Both the position numbers and the translations under genes were made by a program. Of a stretch of DNA of 64,000 nucleotides, positions 43,211 through 53,500 are shown one piece after another (within the stretch, counting starts at the first letter, position 1; each line of letters starts with the position of its first letter). The notes beneath the pieces are model-generated. The model had not been told where the DNA came from and did no database searches. It worked only from the letters and a program-made list of their open reading frames with translations. The stretch lies in NCBI GenBank assembly GCA_937146805.1, contig CAKZRR010000036.1, positions 1 to 64,000 of the forward strand, read 5' to 3'. Source of the stretch: an uncultured Owenweeksia sp. (GTDB lineage Bacteria; Bacteroidota; Bacteroidia; Flavobacteriales; Schleiferiaceae).

Positions 43211-44740
43211 ATGCAACAAAAATTATTGATCCTTGATTGTGGATCGCAATACACACAATTAATAGCGAGAAGAGTACGTGAACTAAATGTTTACTGCGAA
43301 ATTCATCCTTTTAACAATCCACCTAAAATGGATGGACAGTATAAAGCGGTTATTATTAGTGGTAGCCCCGCTTCGGTGCGCGAAGAAGATGCCCCAAAAT
43401 TAGACTTAACGGAGATTAAAGGACAAATGCCTTTATTAGGCGTGTGCTATGGCGCTCAATATTTGGTACAGTCTTTTGGAGGTACAGTTGCAGCCTCAGA
43501 TATACGGGAGTATGGTCGCGCACATTTAAAGTTTGTAGAAAGCAGCTCACCTTTAATGCAAAAAGTACCGCAAAACTCGCAGGTATGGATGAGCCATGCA
43601 GATACGATTGCCGAGTTGCCAGAGAGTTATGAAGTTATTGCCAGTACGGCAGATGTGGAAGCAGCAGCTTTTAAAATAGCAGGAGAAACTACCTATGGCA
43701 TACAGTTTCACCCTGAAGTATATCACAGCACTGATGGACTGCAATTGCTAGAGAACTTTATTGTAGGCATTTGCGGTTTTGAACAAAATTGGACTCCCAA
43801 TTCATTTGTAGATGAAACCGTAGCTAAATTAAAAGCTCAGTTGGGCGATGATCGTGTGGTACTTGGATTGAGTGGTGGTGTAGACAGCACTGTTACTGCG
43901 GTATTACTATCTAAAGCCATTGGCGATAAGCTACATTGTATTTTTGTAAACAATGGAGTATTGCGCAAAAATGAATTTGATAGTGTACTGGAGCAGTACA
44001 AAGAAATGGGGCTTAATATTAAAGGAGTAGACTCAAGCAAGCGCTTTTTAGATGCGCTTAACGGAATTTCGGATCCTGAACAAAAGAGAAAGACGATAGG
44101 CCGTGTTTTTATTGAAGTATTTGATGACGAAGCAGCTTTAGTAGAAAATGCTGTTTGGTTAGCACAAGGAACTATTTACCCAGACGTTATAGAATCGGTA
44201 TCGGTTAAAGGACCATCGGCTACTATTAAATCGCATCATAATGTGGGCGGTTTACCCGATTATATGAAATTAAAAATAGTAGAACCTATTAATACTTTGT
44301 TTAAAGACGAAGTACGTAGAGTTGGTAAAGCTATGGGCATTGATGCCGAGCTTTTAGGCCGTCATCCGTTTCCGGGACCTGGTTTGGCCATTCGTATTTT
44401 AGGTGAAATCACTCATGAGAAAGTACGTATTTTGCAAGAGGTAGATCATGTATTTATTGATGCTTTAAAGGAGCATAATTTGTATAATAAGGTATGGCAA
44501 GCAGGCGCTATGCTACTACCAGTACAGTCGGTAGGGGTAATGGGAGATGAACGTACTTACGAAAGTGTGGTAGCTTTAAGAGCTGTAGAGTCTACAGATG
44601 GTATGACGGCCGATTGGGTACATTTACCCTATGAATTTTTGGCAGAGGTATCAAACAAAATTATAAACCGAGTAAAGGGGGTAAACAGAGTAGTATATGA
44701 CATTAGCTCTAAGCCGCCAGCAACTATAGAATGGGAATGA
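43211..44740 (+). CDS. guaA: GMP synthase (glutamine-hydrolysing)
   Basis: The 509-residue enzyme makes GMP from XMP, ATP and glutamine. The N-terminal class I amidotransferase has Cys79 in [11 protein letters not shown] and the HPE pair in QFHPEVYHS. The PP-loop LSGGVDSTV starts the ATP pyrophosphatase domain (about 215). The C-terminal dimerisation domain ends in the usual PPATIEWE. The gene is preceded by a promoter with practically no leader and overlaps the downstream LysM gene at its stop (ATGA). Confidence 0.98.
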   Translation: MQQKLLILDCGSQYTQLIARRVRELNVYCEIHPFNNPPKMDGQYKAVIISGSPASVREEDAPKLDLTEIKGQMPLLGVCYGAQYLVQSFGGTVAASDIREYGRAHLKFVESSSPLMQKVPQNSQVWMSHADTIAELPESYEVIASTADVEAAAFKIAGETTYGIQFHPEVYHSTDGLQLLENFIVGICGFEQNWTPNSFVDETVAKLKAQLGDDRVVLGLSGGVDSTVTAVLLSKAIGDKLHCIFVNNGVLRKNEFDSVLEQYKEMGLNIKGVDSSKRFLDALNGISDPEQKRKTIGRVFIEVFDDEAALVENAVWLAQGTIYPDVIESVSVKGPSATIKSHHNVGGLPDYMKLKIVEPINTLFKDEVRRVGKAMGIDAELLGRHPFPGPGLAIRILGEITHEKVRILQEVDHVFIDALKEHNLYNKVWQAGAMLLPVQSVGVMGDERTYESVVALRAVESTDGMTADWVHLPYEFLAEVSNKIINRVKGVNRVVYDISSKPPATIEWE

Positions 44741-46971
44741 GACAACTTTGGGTACTGTTTTTTGTAGTAGCTATAGGCTTTGGCCTTTCAGCTCAAAAGT
44801 CAGAATATATTTTTCATAAGGTTGCCAAAGGCGAAACTTTGTATGGCTTGTCCAAGCAATATGAGGTGAGCATGGAACAAATTTTAGAGCTCAATAATGA
44901 TTTAGTAGATGGCGTAAAACCCGAAGATCTTTTGTTGATTCCCAATACGCTTGAGGCGAAAACAAACTCGGGCGTAGGACCCAATTATACTTACCATGTG
45001 GTAGCTAGAGGGCAAACGGTGTACGGTATTTGCAAGCAGTACGGTGTTGATAAACAGGAATTTGCCGTGTTGAATCCTTCTGCTAGCGAAGGGCTTAGCG
45101 AAGGCCAAGTGCTTAAGATAAAATTGCCAGACAACAGTTCTTTATTAGTTAATAATCAAGCAGTAGCACAAACGGGTAACGTAAAACATACCGTAGCAAA
45201 AGGTGAAACTTGGTACGCTCTTTCTAAAAAATATGGTGTGAGTGTAGAGGATCTGGCGAAAGCCAACACGCATTTACCCAGTGGATTAAAAGTGGGGTCG
45301 ATAATTAATATTCCACCACGCGAAAAGCGCAGTAATACTGATTATGATAAGTTTCATGTACATAAAGTACAAGAGCAAGAAACGGTGTACTCTTTGAGCA
45401 AAAAGTACCACATTACTATTGATAGCCTGTATTTATTAAATCCTAATGCGCGTGATGGAATTAGAATAGGGCAATCGATTTTGTTTCCAAAAGATAGAGC
45501 GCAATTTGTTAGAGGTGCGGAAAAACCGAAAGAGGAATTGGCTAGTGATAGAACTGTAGAAACGGTTAAAGATGAGGCTGATACCACTTCTTCGCACATA
45601 TTGTACAAGATTAAGGCGGGAGATACTTTTTACTCTTTACAGAAAAAGTATCATACTAGCCAAGCCGAAATATTGGAACTGAACCCTGAATTTAAGGGTG
45701 GTTTGATTGTAGGCAAGCATATTATTGTTCCGCTTAGAAAGCCCGCTGAAGATCAAAAATGGTTGGATAAAATATTTAACCCTGCGGAGGCACCCAAAAC
45801 GGAAATACCTGATAGTATTAAGGTATATAGAAAGTTGGCTTTAAACACGCCTGGTGAAATTGGTTCAGCAGAATTGGCTCAGGTTGCTATAGATTCTAGT
45901 AAAATAAAAACACTTACGGTAGGTGTGATGTTGCCGTTTTTTGCACCACAGGATAGTCTTTCGCAGGAAAAAAATATTCAGTCGCGTTCAAAAATGGCGT
46001 TGGATTTTTACAATGGTTTTGCCTTGGCGGCTGATAGTTTGGCCAGACAAGGTTTGCCTTTAAATATTAGGGTAATTGATACACGAAATAACCGCTACAG
46101 CCTTCGCGAAAAATCAAAGGAATTACAATTTTATAATCCCGATTTAGTGATTGGGCCACTGTATCAAAAAAATGTAGAATGGGTAGCCGATAACTTTGCC
46201 TATGCGGGGGTGCCTGTGGTGAGTCCCTTAAGTAACACGGTAAACGTAAACAACCGTAGCAATTTGATTAATTGCAAACCAAGCCCCAACGCGGTGGCGG
46301 GAAGTATGGCTCACTTAATAAATGAAGAGTATGCCGAAGCAAGAGTAATATTTGCGCATAGTGGTACCACGGAGGAATTACAAAAAGTGCAAACCATTAA
46401 GGCAAGGTTGCTACCCCGCGAAAACAGTGGATTTGTAGACAATGTGGTGTTTAATGAGGAGATGTTGAAGCGCAATGAATTAGCAGATAATTTTGTGGAA
46501 GGCAAAGAGCACTTGGTGGTAATTCTATCGGAAGACCCGGTTTTTTTAAGCGACTTAATTGCTAAGTTACGTTTGTTAAAAGAGTATAATGTATCGGTAG
46601 TAGGACCAAATAAATTAATGAAGATTAAAACTTTGGAGTTGGACTACCTAAGTGAGTTGAACATAAAAATGTTTGAACCCAACTTTTTTGATTACCAGAA
46701 CCCCTCAAACCAAAAGATAAACAAGCAGTATAGGAAAGCCTACGGTACCGAGCCTTCTAGTTTTGCCTTGCAAGGCTTTGATGTAGGTTACTACTTTTTG
46801 TACCAGCTGGGCGTTAGTAATGGCGAGCTACTTTCGGTTTTAGACAATGGCTCCACCGAAATGACCTCTACAGGTTTTAAATTTGAGAAAGAAGAGGGAG
46901 GAGGTTACAGCAACCAGTTTTTGTTTTTAACCAGCGTTAAAGACTTTAGTTTGGTGCGTATTAAGTTCTAG
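44737..46971 (+). CDS. Five-LysM protein fused to a periplasmic-binding-protein type 1 domain
   Basis: The 744-residue exported protein has a signal peptide (about 1-20). Five LysM repeats follow at about 25-68, 84-128, 148-192, 205-250 and 287-330, each with a G-[QED]-T-x-Y-x-[IL]-x-K-x-Y core. From about residue 380 to the end there is a periplasmic-binding-protein fold ([43 protein letters not shown]). LysM binds peptidoglycan; the second domain resembles those of amino-acid ABC receptors and of LpoA. I chose ATG at 44737, which overlaps the guaA stop as ATGA; ATG at 44731 is also possible. It could be a peptidoglycan-anchored regulator of wall synthesis. Confidence 0.88.
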   Translation: MRQLWVLFFVVAIGFGLSAQKSEYIFHKVAKGETLYGLSKQYEVSMEQILELNNDLVDGVKPEDLLLIPNTLEAKTNSGVGPNYTYHVVARGQTVYGICKQYGVDKQEFAVLNPSASEGLSEGQVLKIKLPDNSSLLVNNQAVAQTGNVKHTVAKGETWYALSKKYGVSVEDLAKANTHLPSGLKVGSIINIPPREKRSNTDYDKFHVHKVQEQETVYSLSKKYHITIDSLYLLNPNARDGIRIGQSILFPKDRAQFVRGAEKPKEELASDRTVETVKDEADTTSSHILYKIKAGDTFYSLQKKYHTSQAEILELNPEFKGGLIVGKHIIVPLRKPAEDQKWLDKIFNPAEAPKTEIPDSIKVYRKLALNTPGEIGSAELAQVAIDSSKIKTLTVGVMLPFFAPQDSLSQEKNIQSRSKMALDFYNGFALAADSLARQGLPLNIRVIDTRNNRYSLREKSKELQFYNPDLVIGPLYQKNVEWVADNFAYAGVPVVSPLSNTVNVNNRSNLINCKPSPNAVAGSMAHLINEEYAEARVIFAHSGTTEELQKVQTIKARLLPRENSGFVDNVVFNEEMLKRNELADNFVEGKEHLVVILSEDPVFLSDLIAKLRLLKEYNVSVVGPNKLMKIKTLELDYLSELNIKMFEPNFFDYQNPSNQKINKQYRKAYGTEPSSFALQGFDVGYYFLYQLGVSNGELLSVLDNGSTEMTSTGFKFEKEEGGGYSNQFLFLTSVKDFSLVRIKF

Positions 46972-47316
46972 TTTTTTTCTAAGTTTTTTGCTCTGCACAA
47001 TTTCTTAAAGGGAAAGCTAAGCCGTTCGGTATAGATATCTGGTTCTTTGGGCAAAGATGTAATTTTTCAATGCCACGTTTCCAGTTCATTCTTCTTTCTA
47101 TCTAAAAAAAGCTTTAAAAGACTTTTAACACTAAGCCATTTCCACGGCAGCAAACGTGCCTGCGTTCAAGTTCACTGTCCATAAGTCATTTAACTCGGGG
47201 TTTATACCTTGGCTTAATAAGCCGAAGGGTAATAAAATAAAGGTGACATACTTAACAATTTTCATAAACTAAAAATTTAAGTGCCTTTACAGTTGTTTGG
47301 ACACGCTTAAAAACGA
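46972..47316. other. Intergenic region with one small ORF
   Basis: These 345 bases separate two convergent genes. Apart from the 44-residue exported-looking ORF listed separately, I see no gene, RNA or strong terminator. Confidence 0.4.
47131..47265 (-). CDS. 44-residue ORF with signal peptide, possible gene remnant
   Basis: ATG at 47263-47265 opens a 44-codon frame ending in TAG at 47131-47133. It starts with MKIVKYVTFILLPFGLLSQG, a good signal peptide with a cleavage site like those of neighbouring exports. Only about 24 residues follow (INPELNDLWTVNLNAG, ending VEMA). This could be a secreted micropeptide, or the start of a longer exported protein cut off by a frameshift or deletion. Downstream I did not find a clear continuation. 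Confidence 0.35.
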   Translation of the reverse strand: MKIVKYVTFILLPFGLLSQGINPELNDLWTVNLNAGTFAAVEMA

Positions 47317-47979
47317 TTAGGTAAGAGCATTTATATCCTTTTCCGTAAAGGTTCTGAATGAAAATTTATAACCTTCATAGGCAGCAATTCCATAAAACAA
47401 TAGGTCCATGGGCTCAAAAGTTTCGGTCATTAAAGGGATTAGCTGACTGTAGTCAAACAAGGTTAACGTTTCAAAATAACCGAGGCCTTCTATATTAGCA
47501 ACAAACCCTATTAGGCTAATTACATTTCCTATTAAGCAGCTTATTAAAGCAATTGCTCCCCCGGTAATTCCAAAAATTTGATCAATTCCTTTACCCATAA
47601 ATCGCATAGTAAAACCTACACCCGCCCCAATGGCTATTGCCATGTAACCTATTTGATAACCAGTAGATACGGTAATAACACCCCATAATATAGCTCCCAA
47701 AAGACCCACAACTATTCCGGCAATCAAAGCTTTTGGGTAATTTTGTTCAGATTGTAATTTTTCTAGGTTTTGGTCTGAGAATGCATCTACCACCTCGGCA
47801 GCGGATATGGCTTCGGTATCATCCAATTTCTCAACAACAGTTTCATCTAACCGAAACGATGCGCATTCATTTTCAAAATTGGCCTTTTCGCCCGTTAAAT
47901 TACAAAGTAGGCCAACCTTTAAATCTAACTTTCGGTTTACACACTTTTTACAAAATATCAATTGCTGCTCTCTAGTCAT
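47317..47979 (-). CDS. Membrane protein with N-terminal Cys-rich motif
   Basis: The 220-residue protein begins with a compact cysteine motif: CKKC at about 10-13, then LLCNLTGEKANFENECASF with two further Cys, the likely four ligands of a small zinc site. After a charged linker there are three or four membrane helices (about 83-105, 110-130, 137-165 and possibly 180-195). The Cys-rich start (CKxCxNRK...GLLC.LTGE...C) recurs in Bacteroidota membrane proteins of unknown function, as far as I recall. It has its own well-formed promoter. Confidence 0.7.
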   Translation of the reverse strand: MTREQQLIFCKKCVNRKLDLKVGLLCNLTGEKANFENECASFRLDETVVEKLDDTEAISAAEVVDAFSDQNLEKLQSEQNYPKALIAGIVVGLLGAILWGVITVSTGYQIGYMAIAIGAGVGFTMRFMGKGIDQIFGITGGAIALISCLIGNVISLIGFVANIEGLGYFETLTLFDYSQLIPLMTETFEPMDLLFYGIAAYEGYKFSFRTFTEKDINALT

Positions 47980-47999
47980 TTTTTACCGTTTTGTTTTAT

Positions 48000-48030
48000 C
48001 AAACTTACCAAAGTTTGATTTGCAGGACAA
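48000..48030 (-). promoter_or_regulatory. Promoter of the Cys-rich membrane protein gene
   Basis: On the minus strand TTG (48028-48030), a 20-base spacer and a perfect -7 box TAAGTTTG (48000-48007) match the Bacteroidetes promoter model. About 20 bases separate the box from the start codon. Confidence 0.7.
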
Positions 48031-48080
48031 TGTACGTGTTTTCTGAATGAAATGTTAAATAGCTATGCTAAAACTGATAC

Positions 48081-48689
48081 CTACAGGTCCCTTTTTAATC
48101 TCCCAATTAGATGTCCAATACCAATGCCATAATAAATAGTGTGTGGGTTTACTAGTATAAGTGGCGAAACATTTAGTCCGTAAATCCTGCCAAAAGGAAA
48201 TTCAATTCTAGGGTTTAGAACAAAGCTTACCGTATTAAAAAACTGATAGTTCCAATTGTAGTTTGGTGCTAACGGTGCATTGTAATTATAATCCTTAACC
48301 CAGTTACTTGGCCTTCTATATCTGCTCAAAGCCAACCCAGCTGAAAGGTTTACCCTTACCTTTCTACTTTTTACTAAGTTAAATACTTTACCCACCTGCA
48401 TCTGTAAAGATCCCATTTGTTCATTAGGGTAACTACCTACGAGTAGACCACCTATGCCTCCATAATAGTCATCAGGTGTTGATTTAGCCCATCGGGTTAC
48501 TCCACTAACACCAATTCTAAATGAATAGAGGTTATCGGTAATGTAATTCAGGTTAAAATCCACACCTAATCCATAATTTCCAAGTAGAAGTTCATTAGAG
48601 AAGTAAACAGGTTTTTTTTCACTCACTTGAGCATTAGTAGCAGAAATAGTGCTCCAGGCAACGAGTAATTTAAACAGCAGGTTTTTCAA
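48081..48689 (-). CDS. Exported protein, probable small outer-membrane beta-barrel
   Basis: The 202-residue protein has a signal peptide (about 1-21, ending ATNAQ). Amphipathic strands rich in Tyr, Asn and Gly follow (FSNELLLGNYGLGVDFNLNYI, VRVNLSAGLALSRYR, FGRIYGLNVSPLILVNPHTIYYGIG), which suits a small outer-membrane barrel. The start is TTG (48687-48689); no ATG is available upstream or until well inside the mature part. It has no operon partner and the function is unknown. Confidence 0.65.
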   Translation of the reverse strand: MKNLLFKLLVAWSTISATNAQVSEKKPVYFSNELLLGNYGLGVDFNLNYITDNLYSFRIGVSGVTRWAKSTPDDYYGGIGGLLVGSYPNEQMGSLQMQVGKVFNLVKSRKVRVNLSAGLALSRYRRPSNWVKDYNYNAPLAPNYNWNYQFFNTVSFVLNPRIEFPFGRIYGLNVSPLILVNPHTIYYGIGIGHLIGRLKRDL

Positions 48690-48829
48690 AAGAATATGTC
48701 TTTGGATTAGATTAGTCCAGCATAAATACCTTCTTTACTAAAAGTATAAGGCTGAAAAATCTTTAGAGTAAACATAGTCAATACTCTCTTTCAAAACAAA
48801 TTAAGCCTATAGCAAAGTAAAAAAGCTAG

Positions 48830-49522
48830 CTATAATAACCCTGCAGCCAACGCAACCGCCAAACCGGCTGTTTCGGTTCTTAAGCGTTTAGAGCCTAAGC
48901 TACATTCAACAAAACTATGCTCTCGTGCCTTTTCAATCTCACGCTTCGAAAAATCGCCTTCTGGGCCAATAAGCATCAATAAATGAGGATAGGTAGGCAG
49001 TTCTTTTAAAATGTTAGGGCTATTTTGGTTTTCACAATGCGCGATAAACTTAGCCCCGCCATAATCTTTCACTAAAAAATTTTGGAGGTTTACGGGTTCA
49101 TTCAAAATAGGCCACCAGCAACTTTGCGATTGCTTGGCCGCTGCACTAATTATTTTTTGCCCTCTCTCAGTTTTATACACCTTACGCTCCGAATGATCGC
49201 ATATAATAGGTGTGATTTCGTTGATTCCTATTTCGGTGGCTTTTTCTAAAAAAAACTCAAAACGATCGTTGTTTTTGGTAGGTGCCATAGCAATATGTAA
49301 TTGCTTTTCTTGTAGGGCTGTTTTCCAAATAACCCCCAAAGTAAATCGGCATTGGGTTTTACTTAGTTGATCTATTTCCGCCTCCCAAATGGTGCCTTTT
49401 CCTAAGGTTACATAGATGTTTTCACCTGCCTGTAAACGTAGAACACGGCTTGCATGATGGCTTTCGTCTTTGCTTAAATATCCAATGTTTCCTTCTATAG
49501 ATTCCGCTAAAAATAAGTGCAT
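48830..49522 (-). CDS. rsmE: 16S rRNA (uracil(1498)-N(3))-methyltransferase RsmE
   Basis: The 230-residue SPOUT-class enzyme has an N-terminal PUA-like domain (HLFLAESIEGNIGYLSKDESHHASRVLRL). The C-terminal knot has LMLIGPEGDFSKREIEKA and the closing LGSKRLRTETAGLAVALAAG, both diagnostic for RsmE. It methylates U1498 in the decoding region of 16S rRNA. It lies 3 bases after tsaD on the same strand, so the two tRNA/rRNA modification genes are co-transcribed. Confidence 0.95.
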   Translation of the reverse strand: MHLFLAESIEGNIGYLSKDESHHASRVLRLQAGENIYVTLGKGTIWEAEIDQLSKTQCRFTLGVIWKTALQEKQLHIAMAPTKNNDRFEFFLEKATEIGINEITPIICDHSERKVYKTERGQKIISAAAKQSQSCWWPILNEPVNLQNFLVKDYGGAKFIAHCENQNSPNILKELPTYPHLLMLIGPEGDFSKREIEKAREHSFVECSLGSKRLRTETAGLAVALAAGLL

Positions 49523-49525
49523 AGT

Positions 49526-50539
49526 TTAAATAGGTTTTCGGGCTTGCGCCTGAACGCTTAGATCGCAAAATTGCTTATCAAGATATTTAAAACAACCACT
49601 TAAGGCTATCATGGCGCCATTATCGGTGCAGTACTCAAAGGGAGGGATATAACTCGTCCAACCCAAACTTTTCTCGCGTTTCTTTAACTCATTTCGCAAT
49701 AGCGAATTAGCCGAAACACCACCCGCTATGGCCACGTGCTGTATGTTTTGTTGCCGTGCAGCTTTCTCTAATTTTGTGAAAAGAATAGAAATAATGGTGT
49801 TTTGTATAGAAGCACACAGGTCATTTAAGTTTTCCTCTACAAATAGAGGGTTTGTTTTTACTTGCTTTTGCAAGAAGTATAAAATACTGGTTTTTAATCC
49901 ACTAAAACTAAAATCCAATTCATCTACTTTAGGTTTTGCAAAATTAAAAGCCTGCGGATTGCCTTGTTGCGCGTATTTATCAATTAGTGGTCCACCGGGG
50001 TAGGGTAAGCCCATAATTTTGGCGGCCTTATCAAAAGCTTCGCCTGCGGCATCATCAATGGTTTGACCTATTAAAGTATAATCAAAATGACTGTTTACGC
50101 GTACAATTTGTGTGTGTCCACCCGATACCGTTAAGCACAAAAAAGGAAATGGAGGCGTATTTTGATTAGGGTGCTCAGCAAAATGCGCCAAAATATGCGC
50201 TTGCATATGGTTTACTTCAATGAGCGGTATATTCAAAGCCATGGCCATAGATTTAGCAAAGGAAGTGCCCACTAGCAACGAACCCAACAAACCAGGTCCT
50301 GATGTAAAAGCGATGGCGGACAAATCCTTTGGTGTTATTTTTGCTTTCTTTAAAGCGGCATCTACTACAGGTATAATGTTTTGTTGATGTGCCCGTGAAG
50401 CCAATTCAGGAACAACACCGCCATATTGGGCGTGTATGTCCTGATTTGCCGTTACATTTGCCAAAACTTGTTGACCCTGCGTAATGCCCACTGAGGTATC
50501 ATCACAGCTGGATTCAATGCCAAGAATTAGATTTTTCAT
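49526..50539 (-). CDS. tsaD: tRNA threonylcarbamoyladenosine transferase TsaD
   Basis: The 337-residue enzyme of the Kae1/TsaD family has NxxLGIESSCDDTSVG-type start ILGIESSCDDTSVG and metal ligands in NHMQAHILAHF (about 108-118). VSGGHTQIV, GGVSANSLLRNEL and the terminal DNGAMIALSG are also in place. It transfers the threonylcarbamoyl group to A37 of ANN-decoding tRNAs together with TsaB and TsaE, not seen here. A perfect -7 box four bases before the ATG predicts a leaderless message. Confidence 0.97.
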   Translation of the reverse strand: MKNLILGIESSCDDTSVGITQGQQVLANVTANQDIHAQYGGVVPELASRAHQQNIIPVVDAALKKAKITPKDLSAIAFTSGPGLLGSLLVGTSFAKSMAMALNIPLIEVNHMQAHILAHFAEHPNQNTPPFPFLCLTVSGGHTQIVRVNSHFDYTLIGQTIDDAAGEAFDKAAKIMGLPYPGGPLIDKYAQQGNPQAFNFAKPKVDELDFSFSGLKTSILYFLQKQVKTNPLFVEENLNDLCASIQNTIISILFTKLEKAARQQNIQHVAIAGGVSANSLLRNELKKREKSLGWTSYIPPFEYCTDNGAMIALSGCFKYLDKQFCDLSVQAQARKPI

Positions 50540-50543
50540 TTTG

Positions 50544-50551
50544 CAAAGTTA
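50544..50551 (-). promoter_or_regulatory. -7 promoter box of tsaD, predicted leaderless
   Basis: TAACTTTG on the minus strand matches TAnnTTTG exactly, with four bases (CAAA) between it and the tsaD ATG, the same layout as guaA. No clear TTG element was found upstream; that area overlaps the start of the divergent tamB-like gene. Confidence 0.6.
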
Positions 50552-50574
50552 ATATCAAGCGGCTACTAAAAATA

Positions 50575-53500
50575 TTGAAATGGACGGTATTGAGCATATT
50601 TTTTACATTGCTCTTACTCACCATGCTATTTGCCATACCTGCCGTACAAAGTAGGGCGGCTAAGTGGACCGTAAGCTGGGTAAACAATCGCTTTGAAACC
50701 CAAATTTCTATTGATCGATTACAGTTTGTACTACCAGATCAAATTATCATTAAAAACCTGTATTTGCCCGATAGGAGTGGCGATACCATTGTATTTGCAT
50801 CTGAGGCCGATGTCCACTTTGGGGGATATTTTTCAGAAACCAAATCAGCCAAAAGCAGCGGTGTGCAATTGCACGATTTAAAGTTTTATTGGCAAACCTT
50901 GCCAGGCGATAGTGTTTCGAGTTTTATGCAGTTTGTTGATAAAATAGACGGAGATGATAACAGCAGTTCAGCCCCGTTTGGATTAACAGTAGAGGACATT
51001 GAAATTACCAATGGCCGTTACCTAATGGAAGATTTAAATTGCGATAGTTGCTTTTCTTTTTTCCTTACTGATTTAAATTTAGCCGTTTCCTCATTTAAAA
51101 TGAAAGGGTCGAGCATAGCTTTAGATTTAAATAGCTTACGTGCTAAAGACCAACGAAGTGTTGATATTGAATCTTTAACAACACACTTTGAAATGGACAG
51201 CTCTCAAATGCATTTTGAGGCATTGAAGTTTAAAACTGCAGAGAGTAATTTTGATGGGGATTTACATTTTGCCTATCAAGGCTTTCCAGATTTTAAAAGT
51301 TTTACGGAAAAGGTAGCGCTTAAAAGTAGCGTTAAAACAGCCCTAGTTAATCAGCGGGAATTGCAATTTTTTGCAGCCGATTACCCCAACTTTGGTACAG
51401 TAAAGCTTAAAGGCCAAATGGAAGGCTTGGTGGAAGATTTTGAGCTAAAGAATGTTGAGCTTAGTTTGGGTAATCAAACAAAAATAAGAGCTAGGGAACT
51501 GGTCATTAAAAATACACTTCAAACGGATAGTTTATACTTTAAGGCCAAGGGGTTTAAGTATCAGTCGTCTAGAATGGAAAGTCAGCGCTGGATGCATTTA
51601 TTTAGTGAGTCACCTCTTCCCAAGCAATTGGAAACCCTTAGCGACATTAAGTTAATTGCCGATTTTAACGGCTACTGGCGTAATTTTGAAACAGATATAG
51701 ACTTGCAAACCAATTTGGGAGATGTAAGCTTACAGTTAGAGCTAAATATTTGGGATAGTTTACAACCTCCGGTGTACCGAGCTTCATTGAGCACAAGCGC
51801 TTTTGATTTGGCCACCTTATTACAGCAACCTAAATTAGGTATAGCACAACTACAGGCCAAGTTGGACGGAGAAGGTTTTAGTATTGATGAGTTGAAAACA
51901 TCCTTACAAGGGCAAATTCAACAACTAGAGTTTAACAATTACGTTTACAGTGGTATAGCGGTAAATGGGCATTTTGAACGCAGCCTGTTTAACGGAGATT
52001 TGGCTATTAACGACCCCAATTTTAAGTTTAATTTTAGTGGCTTGGCGGGCTTTGAAGCCGATACCTCTACCTACAACGGGAAAGCCGTGGTGCATTATGC
52101 CGATTTACATAAACTACACTTTATTGATGATACTATTGCCTTAGCTCAAACAGAGGTTAATCTAAATTTTAAAGCTTTAAATTATGATAAATGGGTAGGA
52201 ACCGTAGCCTTGTCTAATTCTACTTATGAAAGCCCTGCTCGTTTTTACTTCTTTAATGAAATTTTTGCTCAGTCATCTGGATTTAAAGGTGATAGGGAGT
52301 TTTTGTTTGAAAGTGATTTGGCCGATTTCAATCTTAGTGGAGAATATTCTTTTTCGGGCATTAAGCAGGCCTTGCTTTCGCAATACAGCCAACTGGTAAA
52401 AACCAAAGAATGGGTAAAACCACCTCACGATCAAAATTTTGACTTTGGATTTTTCTTTAACAATACCGAATTAGTTTCTGAGCTTTTTGTTCCTCAGCTT
52501 AAGCTTGAAGCCAATACCACCATAGAGGGACATTATGAATCTGAGAGCAACACACTTACGGCTAATGTGGAATCGGGAGAAATATGGTATCAACAAAATG
52601 CCATTACCAATATTGAACTATTTTTAAAAGCATCTCAAGAAAAAACACAACTTCGGTTTGATTTAGGAAGCATTCAGTTGGCTAATCAACGAAGGTTTGA
52701 CTCTGTGCAACTGGGTAATTACATTTTTAATGACACCCTGTTTTATGATTTGTCTGGAATTTTTAGAGACAGCGTAGATAGCCGAATTAGTGTGTTAGGC
52801 TATGCCATACAAGATGATACCTTATCCTACGAACTGGGTTTTTTAAAGGGTAATTTTAATGTAGGGTATCAGGATTTTGTTTTTAACGATAAAAATAGAA
52901 TTGTAATAGATACGGGTGGAGCACACATTCATAATTTTGTACTGAGTCATCAAGATGAACACCTTTTTGTAAATGGAAACATCTCCAAAAATCAAAATGA
53001 AATACTGCGATTAGGTATCGAAAACTTTAGCATGGATTTGCCCAATTACCTTTTAGGTAGCCGTGCGGCTAAGTTTGATGGATCCGTTAGTGGCGAGGTT
53101 ATTTTGAGCCAACTATTGCTGCAACCTAAATTTGCCGCAGAAATTGATATGGACAGCCTTACCATCAATCAATCTTGGTTGGGGAACCTTAGCCTAGCCA
53201 GTGATTGGATGATGAATTCCGATAGCGTCTTTTTGAGAGGAGATATGGAAAGGGGGGAATTGTCCATTTTTGATGGCGAAGGGGTTTATGTGACTGATTC
53301 GTTAGGGCAACTAAACATTGTGGCCGATTTTAATCGATTTAAATTAAATGCCTTAGATCCCTTTTTAGAAGACATTACGCAAGACAATCATGGCTTTTTA
53401 AGTGGATCGCTTAAGCTTACAGGTAACAGCTTTAAACCAAAGTTAAATGGTGTATTGCAACTGGCCGATGCTGGATTTAAGGTGGGGTTTTTACAAACAG

